Source: Melitaea cinxia
Lineage: Eukaryota; Arthropoda; Insecta; Lepidoptera; Nymphalidae
Reading direction: 5' to 3'
DNA length: 64,000 nucleotides
NCBI RefSeq assembly: GCF_905220565.1
Contig: NC_059419.1
Coordinates: forward strand, 9,502,670 to 9,566,669
Each line of letters begins with the position of its first letter. Positions within the stretch are counted from its first letter, which is position 1. The position numbers and the translations under genes are program-made. Positions 32,562 to 42,796 of the stretch are shown here, one piece after another. Under the pieces are notes generated by a model. The model ran no database searches. It was not told the origin of the DNA and saw nothing but the letters and a program-made list of their open reading frames with translations.

Positions 32562-33515
32562 TCAATTCACACAAGCTCCAAATGCAGTTCGGCTCAGGTA
32601 CTCTCCTGGTTCGCCGTGCAGATGATATTCCCGGGAGTCGCGTGACAGGATTCCGCTATCGACCGGGGGCGGCAGGAACGGGTAGTTGAAGACCCGGCGG
32701 AGTGCACTCTCGTCGTTGGGGTTAGGTGGAAACGTCGAAATTGGTGACCCAATCGTCGAACTTGGTGACCCAAACGTCGAAATCGGTGACCCAATTGTCG
32801 AAATCGGTGACCCAAACGTCGAAATCGGTGACCCAATCGTCGAACTTGGTGACACAATCGTCGAAATTGGTGACCCAAACGTCGTAATTGGTGACCCAAA
32901 CGTCGAAATTGGTGAGCCAAACGTCGAATCCTGGAACGCGCCATCAAAATATAAAAATAAGCGTTCCAGCACAATTTGCAAACATCCACGGCACTGCGTT
33001 ACAAAAGAAAGCACCTAAATTGTAGCAGTAGTGCCGTGGAATCATAAAGCCAGAAGCGGAGATAATTATTTTTAAAAAGAAGGTTAACTGATAATGAATT
33101 ATACAATTATAATAAAAAATATTAAAAATGAGGGTAGACTTGAAAGATGATGAAATGCAAGAAAATAATTCAAATGAGATTTATGCTACTGAATACAAAT
33201 GTTATATTTTACATTAGGCATGATTACTTGCATTAACTACATAAATTGCCCGCCATACAAAAACACCACTTACCCAGTTTGGGGGCGATAAACACTGACA
33301 CTATAATATTTGTTGAATCGAGACAACGCTAAGCAAGGATCACACAATTTTATAAAGTACGGTTACGATGCTTAAATATATATTAGCCACCGTATTAAGA
33401 GACCGTAATAAAACAGGTGATGTGCGTTAACTATTTCTTGAGACAAAATTCCAAAAATGAATGACGCGGCGGCGACCAGTACTGCCGTTTTTATAAGCCG
33501 AGACAAAAGATTCAT
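32562..33515 (-). CDS. Candidate secreted repeat protein gene, 2-3 exons
   Basis: On the minus strand an ATG at 33515-33513 opens a 47-codon frame. It begins MNLLSRLIK, then a hydrophobic core TAVLVAAASFIFGIL, then SQEIVNA and HHLFYY, a textbook signal peptide with likely cleavage after VNA. A TATA-like ATTTATATATTC is centred near 33556. The frame stops at 33374-33372, so a donor must precede it (GTCTCT or GTGGCT, both weak). Further minus-strand signals are an acceptor CCTTGCTTAG ending at 33329, a 55-nt candidate exon 33328-33274 with donor GTAAGTGG, and an acceptor TTTTGTAACGCAG ending at 32994. The last exon is open to 32562, reading CRGCLQIVLERLFLYFDGAF, FGSPIST-type 7-residue repeats, and a C-terminus ...GEYLSRTAFGACVN; stop at 32561-32559. 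Phases do not all agree, so the splice model is unresolved. No homologue recognised. Confidence 0.4.
32731..32931. repeat. 21-bp minisatellite, about 9.5 units
   Basis: GGTGACC or GGTGAGC recurs at 32743, 32764, 32785, 32806, 32827, 32848, 32869, 32890 and 32911, exactly 21 bp apart; one unit is GGTGACCCAAACGTCGAAAT plus one base. Because 21 is a multiple of three, several frames on both strands stay open and give 7-residue repeats (minus FGSPIST; plus VEIGDPN). Variation between units is mostly at A/T, C/T and A/C positions. Confidence 0.95.
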
Positions 33516-33550
33516 TTGAATTTTTGAAAAAGATAAAATGTTGCCCGCGC

Positions 33551-33561
33551 GAATATATAAA
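33551..33561 (-). promoter_or_regulatory. TATA-like box before the signal-peptide exon
   Basis: TTTATATATTC on the minus strand, about 40 bp upstream of the ATG at 33515. It would imply a very short 5' UTR, as in some highly expressed insect secreted-protein genes. Inference from position only. Confidence 0.3.
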
Positions 33562-34600
33562 TGCCGGTTGATGAATTTATTATTTTTTTTGTAGAAAAAA
33601 ATAATTTATGATAAAATAGTGTATCATAAATTACTGTAGATTTTCATTTCATTTAATTATAATAAACTAATGTTTTTTTTTTTTAAAGAAAAATCATTTC
33701 ACGTATTTAAAATATTAAATTTAAGCATATTTTAATTTAGCAGCACAAATAATGTACGTATAACGTTACATACTAAATATTGGTACTTTATTTTTTAAGT
33801 ACGGAATAAAATAATATATTTTACGTTGAAATTAAATTAAAATATGCTATATTAAATATAAATAAATATCAAATTACTACACTAATGTTTTGTTTCTGTA
33901 ACTATCATCCGCCATTTTGAATTTACAATGGCAGATAATAGCAATCAATACTTATTTATACAAGCGAAGTGTCATTTGTCAGTCTGACAAATGTCTAAAG
34001 ATTCGAGATTGATTCATTATAAAATAGAAGCGTTTTCTAACGGAATGCGTTTTCTTTTTTTTTATTATTAACTCGAGAAAACTCTTTTATTATCTGTTCC
34101 AATGTATATATTAATTTGTAAAATTGTCAAAAATGATTGGACGGATTTATATTAGAAATCTTTAATATAATGAACTAGCAAAGCAAGGATTATTTTAGCA
34201 TCTTCAAGTCTTACATTTTAGCGTCTTTATATTTTTTAAATTATATAAATCTATTTAAGTAGCGATAAATATAGTTGTTGAATTTACTTATCCTTTTTTT
34301 CGGATAATTAATAGATATAAAAATATTTATTACATACAGACTCAGGGTAGGAATCGAAGGCCCAATCATGGAATAGAAGGGTATCTGCCAGCTTAGCTAA
34401 TAGACCAGTGTTGTATAATATCTATAATAATTTTTACACCTATTCATTAAGGTTGTATGAAAGAGTTCGTTCTTTACCGATATAATCGCCTTTTGTGCAT
34501 CACTATTTTTTTTATTGACGAGTATATTTATAATTATAAATAAGTATATAAATAAAATAAATAGTAATAATAAATAATAATAATAAATTCACCACCTTGA
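33562..34600. other. AT-rich DNA between candidate gene and LINE
   Basis: No supported gene. Contains a short perfect palindrome, CATTTGTCAG/T/CTGACAAATG, at 33973-33993 and AAT-rich simple sequence at about 34550-34590 next to the LINE. Confidence 0.45.
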
Positions 34601-34951
34601 GAGGGAAAGCGCTTATTGATAAAAAATAGCAAATTTAAGCCAGCAGATACTAAGATACCCCTGTTCATCACTAATGTACACAAGGATGTGTCGGAGGAGG
34701 ATGTAGCTGAGTATATCTTCACCAGAACTGAAGAAAAAGTGGTTCCTATTAGGATTAAAATGGCTCGCGAACGTAATTACAGCGCTTTTAAAATATATGT
34801 AAGTAAAGTAAATTTACATATATATCTTGACAACAGTATGTGGCCTATGGGAATATCTTTCAGGCGCTTTGTTCATATGACTGGCAAAAATGAAAGCCAT
34901 CAACAACGATTGGCAGAGAGGCATCATATAGAAGAGACCAGCAATGGATAG
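34601..34951 (+). pseudogene. LINE ORF1 C-terminal part, 5'-truncated
   Basis: Open from a TGA at 34598-34600 to TAG at 34949-34951, about 116 residues with no usable ATG near the start. The segment KIPLFITNVHKDVSEEDVAEY, then MARERNYSAFKIYV and WPMGISFRRFV, resembles the RRM-like fold near the end of LINE ORF1 proteins, which bind element RNA. The zinc-finger and N-terminal parts expected of ORF1 are missing. It overlaps ORF2 by 8 nt. Confidence 0.7.
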
Positions 34952-37745
34952 AAAGGGAAATGCGAAATTTATTTCATTTAATTGTAAATCTCTGAAAAGA
35001 TCTTTAGATGGAATAAGAGATCTTTGTAACAAAGCGGACATCATAGCTCTGCAAGAGACGTGGCTATTTCCTCATGAGTTGCCAGAGCTAGAGGGCATTA
35101 ATAAGGAGTTTGGCAGCACGGGAACATCTGCGATGGACGCCTCAGCAGGCCTCCTTACGGGCAGGCCTTACGGTGGCGTTGCTATCTTATGGAGAAAGAG
35201 TGCTTTTCGATCAGTGTCAGTTATAGATTGTGGTGATGCTCGCTTGTCTGCAGTGAAAATACAAGCTAGTGGTATGTCTTTTATGCTATTTAGCGTTTAT
35301 ATGCCTACTGATTGTCCCGATAACCTGCATACTTTCACTCAGTGTTTAAGTTCAATCAGTGCAATTATTGAAGAAAACAGTGACTGTTCGGTAGTTTATA
35401 TGTTGGGTGACTTCAATGCACATCCTAATGAACTGTTTTGTAGACATTTATTGGAGTTTTGTGATGACCAGATGTGGACTTGTGTGGACCTTAATCTTAT
35501 GAAAGATGACACGTATACTTTTATTAGTGAGGCCCATGGTTGTGTGAGGTGGTTGGATCATTGCGTTGTCACGAATGCAGCGTTGTCCACAATAGTTAAT
35601 GTACAAGTCGAGTATGACGTGCAATGGTCTGATCATTTCCCACTTATAATAGATTGTGACTTGGATCTAGTGCCGTATAGGCACACGACGGTCTCTACAG
35701 GGGTATTCAGTGGGGTTGTATGGGGGGAACGTACTGACGAACAAGTCCGTAGATATAGTAAAATATGTCATGAGCAACTACGAGAAATTGATATCCCGGG
35801 CGAAATGAGTTATTGTTGCGATGGAACTTGTGTTAATGCTGAGCACAAATTATTAATAAGAAATATGTACCTGAGACTGGTTACTATATTATCCGCTGCA
35901 GCAACAGCCTCGTGTAAGGTGGTGAGGGTACGAAGGAGCGGTGGTTACGTTGCGGGTTGGAACAAATATGTTGCATATTACCACAGGGAGGCCAGGTTGA
36001 GGTTTTTGACCTGGGTGGAAGCGGGAAAACCGAATACGGGTCAGACATATGTTGATATGAAGGAAAGTAGGAAATTGTTTAAGCAGAAGCTGAAGTGGTG
36101 CCAAGATAGGCAGGTGCAATTTAAAATGGATGCACTTGCTTCCCTTCACTCTGCTAACAATTTCAAACAGTTCTGGAAAGTGACGGGAAATATGAGCCAA
36201 AAGCCTGGCCTTCCTGTGTGCGTTGATGGTATTAGTGACAAACATATGATTGCTAATATGTTTCGTGAACATTTTAGGGTGCTACCGCAGCATAAGACAG
36301 ATATGTCTCGATCGTGTGGTGCTGGGAGTATTGGCAGTCAGGTTAGGGTTAGGTTTACAGCGAAGGAGGTTAGTCGCGTTATCAGTGGTATGAGTGGAGG
36401 TAAATCTCCTGGATGCGATGGTCTCAGCATCGAGCATCTTAGGCACGCTGGGGTCTGCCTGCCACACGTCCTATCTCAATTTTACAATCTTTGTCTTTGT
36501 CACGGTTACTTACCAGAGGAACTTACTAAAACTATAGTAGTACCTATTATTAAGAACAGAACTGGTGATGTCTCGGATGGAAATAACTACCGTCCCATCT
36601 CACTTGCCAACATTATGGCCAAGGTGCTGGATGGCCTGCTTAATGACATTCTCATGAAGCACATAAAGCTGCATGAAGCTCAGTTTGGTTTTCGAAGTGG
36701 GCTTTCTACTGAAAGTGCTATATTGTGTCTTAAGCAGGCTGTACAGTATTATACGGATAGGAAAACACCGATATACGCGTGTTTTCTGGACTTGTCAAAA
36801 GCCTTTGACACTGTCCTATATGATAAGCTTTGGGGGAAGCTGGGCGATGCGGGTGTGCCAGTGGAGGTAGTATCGCTGTTTCAGGAATGGTATCGCTGCC
36901 AGCGGAACCAGGTGAGGTGGGATGGGGTTCTATCCGAGCCATACGGTATGGAGTGCGGCGTCAGGCAGGGCGGACTGACCTCTCCTTTGTTATTCAACCT
37001 GTACATAAATGAGCTGATCGGTGAGCTCAGCAGCACTCATACCGGTTGTTATATCGACAACGTATGTGTCAATAATATTAGTTACGCGGACGATATGGTG
37101 CTGCTGGGACCAACGGTGGGTGCTATTCGCAGGTTGCTGAACATTTGTGCATCGTATGCGCGGGAGCATGGACTGACATATAACGCAAAAAAAAGCAAAA
37201 TTCTTGTTTTCAAGGGTAAATCTGGTGTATACGTGCCAGTCTGTGTTCCTCCGATTACATTATACGATGTAGAGCTGCAGCGGGTAAACAGTTTTAGGTA
37301 TCTAGGGCACATTGTGACCGATAGTTTGACCGACGACGAGGATCTGGAACGTGAGCGTAGGACTCTGGCGGTCCGAGGGAATATGATAGCCCGTAGATTC
37401 GCTCGATGCTCCGTGCCAGTAAAAATAACTTTGTTTAAGGCATATTGCCAATCGTTGTACGCGAGCAGTCTATGGGTGAGTTATACCCGTCGGGCCGCCA
37501 GAGTCCTGCGTGTTCAATATAACAACATCTTTAGGATGCTACTGCGGCTGCCTCCACATTGCTCCGCGTCGCTTATGTTTGCCGAAGCCCATACGGATGG
37601 ATACGATGCACTAATTCGTAAAAAGGTTGGGTCATTATTAAGACGGTTGAGAGACAGCAGCAATGGCATCCTCAGGATGATTGCTTCACGCACGGATTGT
37701 CCGATCCAACATAGGTTGATGTGCGTAGTAATAGGAAAAGGGTGA
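34944..37745 (+). CDS. LINE ORF2: endonuclease and reverse transcriptase, intact
   Basis: 933 residues without a stop, so coding-competent. An APE-type endonuclease occupies about residues 8-235: FNCKS (N13), LQETW (E38), GDFNAH (D156, N158), WLDH (D205) and WSDHFP (S229, D230, H231), which nicks target DNA. A linker follows. The reverse transcriptase spans about 525-795: VVPIIKN, NNYRPISL, QFGFRSGLSTE, FLDLSKAFD (D616), GVRQGGLTSPLLFN (672-685), SYADD (D716, D717) and FRYLGHIV; all three catalytic aspartates are present. The C-terminal block LLRLPPHCSASLMFAEAH plus IRKKVGSLLRR is family-typical; no RNase H is seen. The ATG at 34944 overlaps the ORF1 stop, which fits termination-reinitiation. 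Encodes target-primed reverse transcription in cis. Confidence 0.95.
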   Translation: MDRKGNAKFISFNCKSLKRSLDGIRDLCNKADIIALQETWLFPHELPELEGINKEFGSTGTSAMDASAGLLTGRPYGGVAILWRKSAFRSVSVIDCGDARLSAVKIQASGMSFMLFSVYMPTDCPDNLHTFTQCLSSISAIIEENSDCSVVYMLGDFNAHPNELFCRHLLEFCDDQMWTCVDLNLMKDDTYTFISEAHGCVRWLDHCVVTNAALSTIVNVQVEYDVQWSDHFPLIIDCDLDLVPYRHTTVSTGVFSGVVWGERTDEQVRRYSKICHEQLREIDIPGEMSYCCDGTCVNAEHKLLIRNMYLRLVTILSAAATASCKVVRVRRSGGYVAGWNKYVAYYHREARLRFLTWVEAGKPNTGQTYVDMKESRKLFKQKLKWCQDRQVQFKMDALASLHSANNFKQFWKVTGNMSQKPGLPVCVDGISDKHMIANMFREHFRVLPQHKTDMSRSCGAGSIGSQVRVRFTAKEVSRVISGMSGGKSPGCDGLSIEHLRHAGVCLPHVLSQFYNLCLCHGYLPEELTKTIVVPIIKNRTGDVSDGNNYRPISLANIMAKVLDGLLNDILMKHIKLHEAQFGFRSGLSTESAILCLKQAVQYYTDRKTPIYACFLDLSKAFDTVLYDKLWGKLGDAGVPVEVVSLFQEWYRCQRNQVRWDGVLSEPYGMECGVRQGGLTSPLLFNLYINELIGELSSTHTGCYIDNVCVNNISYADDMVLLGPTVGAIRRLLNICASYAREHGLTYNAKKSKILVFKGKSGVYVPVCVPPITLYDVELQRVNSFRYLGHIVTDSLTDDEDLERERRTLAVRGNMIARRFARCSVPVKITLFKAYCQSLYASSLWVSYTRRAARVLRVQYNNIFRMLLRLPPHCSASLMFAEAHTDGYDALIRKKVGSLLRRLRDSSNGILRMIASRTDCPIQHRLMCVVIGKG

Positions 37746-38599
37746 CTTCTTGTTCTTTTATGTATTTGACATTGTATTGTGTTTTAAATAATTTCTGAAT
37801 GTATTAAAAATTATTATTATTTTTCTTTTTTTTTTTTTTTTGTTTGTTAATTAATTATTTAATTTAATAGGTTGACTTTGCTTATTATTGACATTAATAA
37901 ATTATTGACATGAATTCTATTTAATCGATTACTAAATATTGTATATTTGTGTGTATTTTGATATAATTATCCTATGTTTTATTATTTTCCTATGTTTAAT
38001 TTTGGTTTTTTCTCTGTTTCTTAATTATGTTTGTATTCTGCTGTTTAATTGTATGGACTTTGTCTGAAATAAAATTATTATTATTATTATTATTATAAAT
38101 AAAATATGAATAATTTGAATAAAAAAAAGTATTATAAGTCAAACATGTAACCTATTTTACAACGCTGTCAAAAAGGTCAACATAGCGGTAATAGTTCTGA
38201 CCCAGCGAACAATGGGGCATACAGTGGAAATTAAAAGTGAATCTTGCTTGAAAGATCGCTATCTAGATGATATACTGCATTGTATATTGTATTGTTGTCT
38301 GTGTTTATTTTGGGAATATTATCGTGAGAATAATTTGATATAATGTTTAATTAATTATAAGTTTCTTTTTTTGAGAGGAAGTCTTCGCCCAGCTGTGGGA
38401 TAGTTATAGTATTTTTAGTATAGCTCAGAAATTATGGGCAAAACATAAAGCAGTAATTTTATATTGTGGTTTTATCAATCTAATTGGACTCAAGGCTATT
38501 TTCGTGATTACGTATTTTATCCCCACACTTATTATGGAAGTCGACTTGTTCAACCAGATCTTGTCTGAACCTACATCTCGATGTGCCAAAACTATACAA

Positions 38600-38825
38600 G
38601 AGTTTGTAAGTAGTATAAAGTTAAGATGTAGTAATCATTTAGTGTTATAATTTAGTTTAATAATGACGTTAAAATTGTTAGTGTATATATAGATAAGTTT
38701 AGCGAAGGACTGTCATGTACATAATAATATGTGTATTAAAGTCCCTAAATGAAGAAAATTCCCCACAATTGAGGTAAACTTGCTAAATTTAGGGATAAAA
38801 AAAAATAAAATAAAATAAAAAAAAA
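38600..38825 (+). repeat. Possible retroelement 3' end with AAAAT-rich tail
   Basis: CTAAATTTAGGGATAAAAAA leads to an (AAAAT)n tail ending near 38822. The upstream sequence is not recognised; class is a guess from the tail. Confidence 0.3.
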
Positions 38826-39683
38826 CAGTGTACGAGGATAAAAATAATGTTATATAAGAAATATATGTTTTTTTTTCATTTATTATCTTATTAGGTATAA
38901 TTCAAAAAGTTTTCGTCGGAACTCGATCAAATTTAAATGGGGTCATCAAGACAACCAGATTTTTATTACAATGTATCAAAATTGGTACACTCAGTAAGAT
39001 CCTAAGAGGTACCTATCACATAAAAATATACAATCGAATTGAAAAATATATCCTTTTTTGAATTCGTTTCAAAAACGCACTAGGCGTATGCTAAATAATA
39101 AGAATATTTTCAATCAGTTCCAAATGTAAAGAAGACATACGAGGCTGTTATTGACAGCAGGGAATTTAAACAAATATTCTATCTTTTTTACAATAAAAAA
39201 AAAAGGCTTTTTCTGTCCCACCCCTAGGCAACCTATAAATAATTTAAGAAGGGTTGAATTTTAACACCTTTTTCCGTGCGGGTTTGAAAGAAAACCTGTT
39301 CAGAATTTCTTTATCACCACGCATGATTAGAATCTTAATGACAGAGGCACTTTATTTAAGAGACCGATTGAGTTTTTTCTACCGAAGTAAATGTGATGAA
39401 AGCCTACTTGAATAAACGAGGTTTTCGATTTAAAATTGCATCGAAATAATTTTTGGTTGAACGTAAAGAGACGGTCCAATATCGTTTATTGCCGGATCAG
39501 TCGTTGAGAGCCGTCTTACAAATAAGTCTTACTACCTACGGCACTTACTATGCGATATGAAGCGATAGGAAGATTTTTTTTTGCCATCATTGCTTTATTT
39601 AAGTCAACGTTTTGCGTTTTTTATTTGAGAGCGTGAAATTTATCAATAAGCTGATCTTACGAACGTCGTATCGCCATATTTTT

Positions 39684-40257
39684 AACCGAATTCCAAAAAA
39701 GGAGGAGGTTCTCAATTTGACTGTATTTTTTTTATGTATGTTACATCAGAGCTTTTGACCGTGTGGACCGATTTTGACAATTTTTTTTTAATTGAAAGGT
39801 GGTGTGTGTCAATTGGTCCCATTTAAATTTATTTGAGATCTAATTACTACTTTTCGAGTTATATCTAATAATGCGTTTTTACTTGACGCTTTTTTCGTCG
39901 ACCTACGTTGTATTATACCGCATAACTTTCTACTGGATGTACCGATTTGAATAATTCTTTTTTTGTTAGAAAGAGGATATCCCTAGTTTAGTACCATGAT
40001 AAGGAAACTAGGATCTGATGATGGGATCTCAGAGAAATCGAGGGAAACTCTCGAATATCCGCAATAACTTTTTACTGGTTGTACCGATTTTGATAATTTT
40101 TAATTTAATCGAAAGCTGGTGTTTATCATGTGGTCACATATAAATTTTATCGAGATCTGATAACTGCTTTTTGAGTAATCTTTGATAACGCGTAGTTACT
40201 TGACTATTTTTTCGTCGATCTACGCTGTATTACTCGTTGATGTAATTGAAGTCGATT
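39684..40257 (+). mobile_element. TIR element with AACCGACTTC ends, copy 2
   Basis: Left end AACCGAATTCCAAAAAAGG, right end GAAGTCGATT at 40248-40257. It is colinear with 1425-2022 (GGTGGTGTGTGTCAATTGGT, TTTTTTCGTCGATCTACG). Similarity over the whole 570 bp makes this a well-defined family. Confidence 0.65.
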
Positions 40258-40898
40258 TTTTTTCATGAATATTATAAATTATCGTTTTTTTTTAAATACA
40301 AATTTCGTCCTGGTAATATCGAGCACAAAAAAAAACAATTATCCAAATCCAGTCGTTCGGAGTCCGTACATACACTTAGGCTGTTCATTTTTATTTATGT
40401 AGAAATAAAGATGACCATTGCACTACTATCCAGCTCGAGGGACCTCAAACTCTGCGAATTGACAAACCTTTGTATGAAAAAATCTAAATCACTTCAGAAT
40501 TCCTCTTTTTATAGTATACTATATGTGTAAATTAGTTAGTCTATTAACTTTTATAGAATACTATATGTAATATATATAAATTAGTTAGTCTATTAATTAT
40601 AAGCATAAATTCAATGTTTGTTGGAAAAAAATAAGATTGCGATTATAAACATTTTGTGTAATCACATAATATTATAAATCACCACGTTATCAACGTACAT
40701 AATATTATTACATTAATTATACAATGAGAATTAAATGTGTGGTAACTAAATTAACACATTTTAAATGTATTTTATGGAAAAATGAAAGTCAAATAAAAGT
40801 AATTTGGCAAAGCTCAAATGTTGACAGATTCTTTTGTTTAATGATAAAATTCTCTTTTTATTAATCAAACATAAACGTAGTGATTATACATGAAAATA

Positions 40899-41202
40899 TC
40901 TAATATATAAAATTCTCGTGTCGCAGTGTTTGTAGTTAAACTCCTCTAAAACGGCTTGAATGAAATTTTATGTGTATATTGGGTAGGTCTGAGAATTGAA
41001 CAAGATCTATTTTTCACCCCCCTAAATGTTAAGGGTAGTCCACCCCTATTTTTTTTTAATTTTTAGATAAATTATATATTTTTTATTTTACTATGATTTG
41101 GCGTTGAAAAATACATACAACTCTAAATTTCCACCCTTCTACCACCAACCCCTATTTTTAAATAGCGTTTAGTGGCAAGACAACGTTTGTCGAGTCAGCT
41201 AG
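40899..41202 (+). mobile_element. Helitron family C
   Basis: Begins TCTAATATATAAAATTCTCG after A, ends CGAGTCAGCTAG. It is longer than 7373-7578 because of extra AT-rich sequence. A second Helitron starts at the very next base. Confidence 0.75.
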
Positions 41203-41361
41203 TCTATATATACAAAAATAACTGTTTGTCTGTATGTCCTTTATATAATCGTAAACTGTGCAATTGATCAGGTCATGATCTTCAGCAGTGTGAGCCAACA
41301 AAGGTTTCTCGAGTTGGTGCGACCAAAAAAAAGCTTAGCAACGGGGGCAGGGTACAGCTAA
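41203..41361 (+). mobile_element. Helitron family I, end-to-end with family C
   Basis: Begins TCTATATATACAAAAATAAC directly after the CTAG of the previous element and ends GGTACAGCTAA before T. It contains GATCAGGTCATGATCTTCAG and CAAAGGTTTCTCGAGTTGG. Reversed copy at 23650. Confidence 0.7.
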
Positions 41362-41534
41362 TTGAATATAAAGAAGGGTTATATAGTGTAATAAAATACT
41401 TTATTGGTTTAATAATAATAATTAAAGCTTTGAAAAGAAGTACATTCAAAGTCTTGTTATTTTATTAATTTTATAAATGAAGTTAACACATAATGTCATT
41501 TATATAAAGTATAATTAATAAAAAAAAGAGGGCT

Positions 41535-41650
41535 GGTGAATTTTTTTTGACAGAATCGGCATAGCAATTCAATGGGCAAATTGGCAGCATTCTTGGCACC
41601 ATTCCACGCGGACTGTATGTGTAATATTAACAACACCATACGCTACACCA
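41535..41650 (+). pseudogene. LINE 3' UTR fragment
   Basis: GGCAAATTGGCAGCATTCTT and GGCACCATTCCACGCGGACT match the fragment at 24535. The adjacent minus-strand 61-codon frame (41658-41843) starts with ATG but shows no recognisable motif. Confidence 0.4.
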
Positions 41651-41850
41651 TAGCTAGCTATAGTGTAGCGGACCAAATCAGCTGGATTACCAGCCTAACT
41701 TGAAATGCTGAAACGTTTTGAAAAGCAATACGTGCCTGAGGCTGACATAATATCGTCTGGCTGATGTAAGCTGCACGAATGCGGTAATCCTGCGCCAACA
41801 TGTTCTTATTCAGGAAATTTGATTTAAATTGATTTTGGTCCATATATACT

Positions 41851-42014
41851 TCTTTATAGTATTATAAATGTGAATGCAAGTTTGTTTGTTACGCTTTCAC
41901 GCGAAAACTACTTTACCGATCATGATGAAACTTAGTACATACGTTTTTTGAGGTGTTAGAAGTAGCATAGGATACATTTTTACTAAAAAAAATATATGCG
42001 AACGAAGCCGCCGG
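41851..42014 (+). mobile_element. Helitron family J
   Basis: TCTTTATAGTATTATAAATG at the 5' end, AAAACTACTTTACCGATCAT inside, and GCCGGTAAAAGCTAG at the 3' end before T. It is followed at once by a reversed Lep1-like piece (42015-42118). Confidence 0.65.
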
Positions 42015-42118
42015 TAAAAGCTAGTAATACTATAAAGCTTTCCTCAGTAAATGAACTAGTAGTTCCCGAGATTAGCGCGTTTAAAAAAACAAACTTTTCA
42101 GTTTTATAGTATTGGTGT
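42015..42118 (-). mobile_element. Lep1-like Helitron fragment, minus strand
   Basis: GTAGTTCCCGAGATTAGCGC and AACAAACTTTTCAGTTTTAT are the reverse of the Lep1 core; it abuts the family J element. Confidence 0.55.
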
Positions 42119-42159
42119 AGTCTCAATCTTTTCAAAAATATAAGCTTACGTTTACACTT

Positions 42160-42470
42160 CAGCCTGTAACGTCCTACTACTGACATAGGCCTCTTTTCCT
42201 AGAAGAGTCAGAGATCCACCACGCCACCCCAATATGAGTTGGCGTACATATTCCCTATTATGAGTAACGATCGCTATAAGGTGTACGTGATAACAACCGG
42301 GATCGACAGCTTAACGTGTGCTGTCCGAGGCACGGTGGGGAGATCCACAAGGACTAAGAACAAGAGTGGAAATAACTATTTGTATAAACACAAATATACA
42401 CTCCGAGCGGGAATCGAACCCACAACCCTCGTAGTTTAGGCGCCACTGACACGATAGACGCACGATTATA
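42160..42470 (-). mobile_element. tRNA-derived SINE, minus strand
   Basis: CAGCCTGTAACGTCCTACTA, CACGTTAAGCTGTC-type body in reverse (GCTTAACGTGTGCTGTCC), and the B-box complement GGAATCGAACCCACAACC near 42411 with a CCACTGACACGATAGACGC head remnant. Essentially full-length copy of the family at 11885. Confidence 0.7.
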
Positions 42471-42796
42471 TCAGAACGGTCGGAAAAGTGTATGAGTTAG
42501 GTTAAATACTTAAATAAAAGTCAAAATACTACAACATGGAATAACTGCATCAAATCGTCGTTAAACGAGCAATTGTAAAATAAGTCAGACTTGGCAGCTC
42601 AGCATACTGTTCAGTAGATACAAATTACTCCTGAATCTCTAGAGTAGGTAATTCCGTTCCCACTGATGCTGCCAATTTTGACTTAATATTGTTAAGAAAA
42701 ATATTTTAAAAAATAATTAAAATTTCAATTTGTAAAATGACGATTAGATGGTGGATTTTGATCCTGCATAATTGTGTTTGCAGGCAAACGAAGAAA

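Larger units (their letters stand above)
34601..38096 (+). mobile_element. Near-complete non-LTR retrotransposon (CR1/L2-like)
   Basis: ORF1 remnant, intact ORF2, 3' UTR and an (ATT)n tail (about 38072-38094) after GTCTGAAATAAAATTATT. No RNase H domain and a microsatellite tail argue for a CR1/L2-type element rather than a poly(A) jockey or R1; the exact clade is not settled. The 5' end is truncated in ORF1 near 34600, right next to an AAT-rich simple repeat, which may have been the target. Related 3' pieces are on the minus strand at 18597, 50800 and 53450. Confidence 0.9.

Noticed and set aside
32594..32989. 131-codon minus frame with RRLGHQ repeats
   Set aside because: It lacks an ATG and is an alternative frame of the same 21-bp minisatellite; kept only as an alternative last-exon frame for the candidate gene.
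41658..41843. 61-codon minus-strand ATG frame
   Set aside because: No recognisable motif, splice support or conservation evidence, and it adjoins a LINE 3' fragment.
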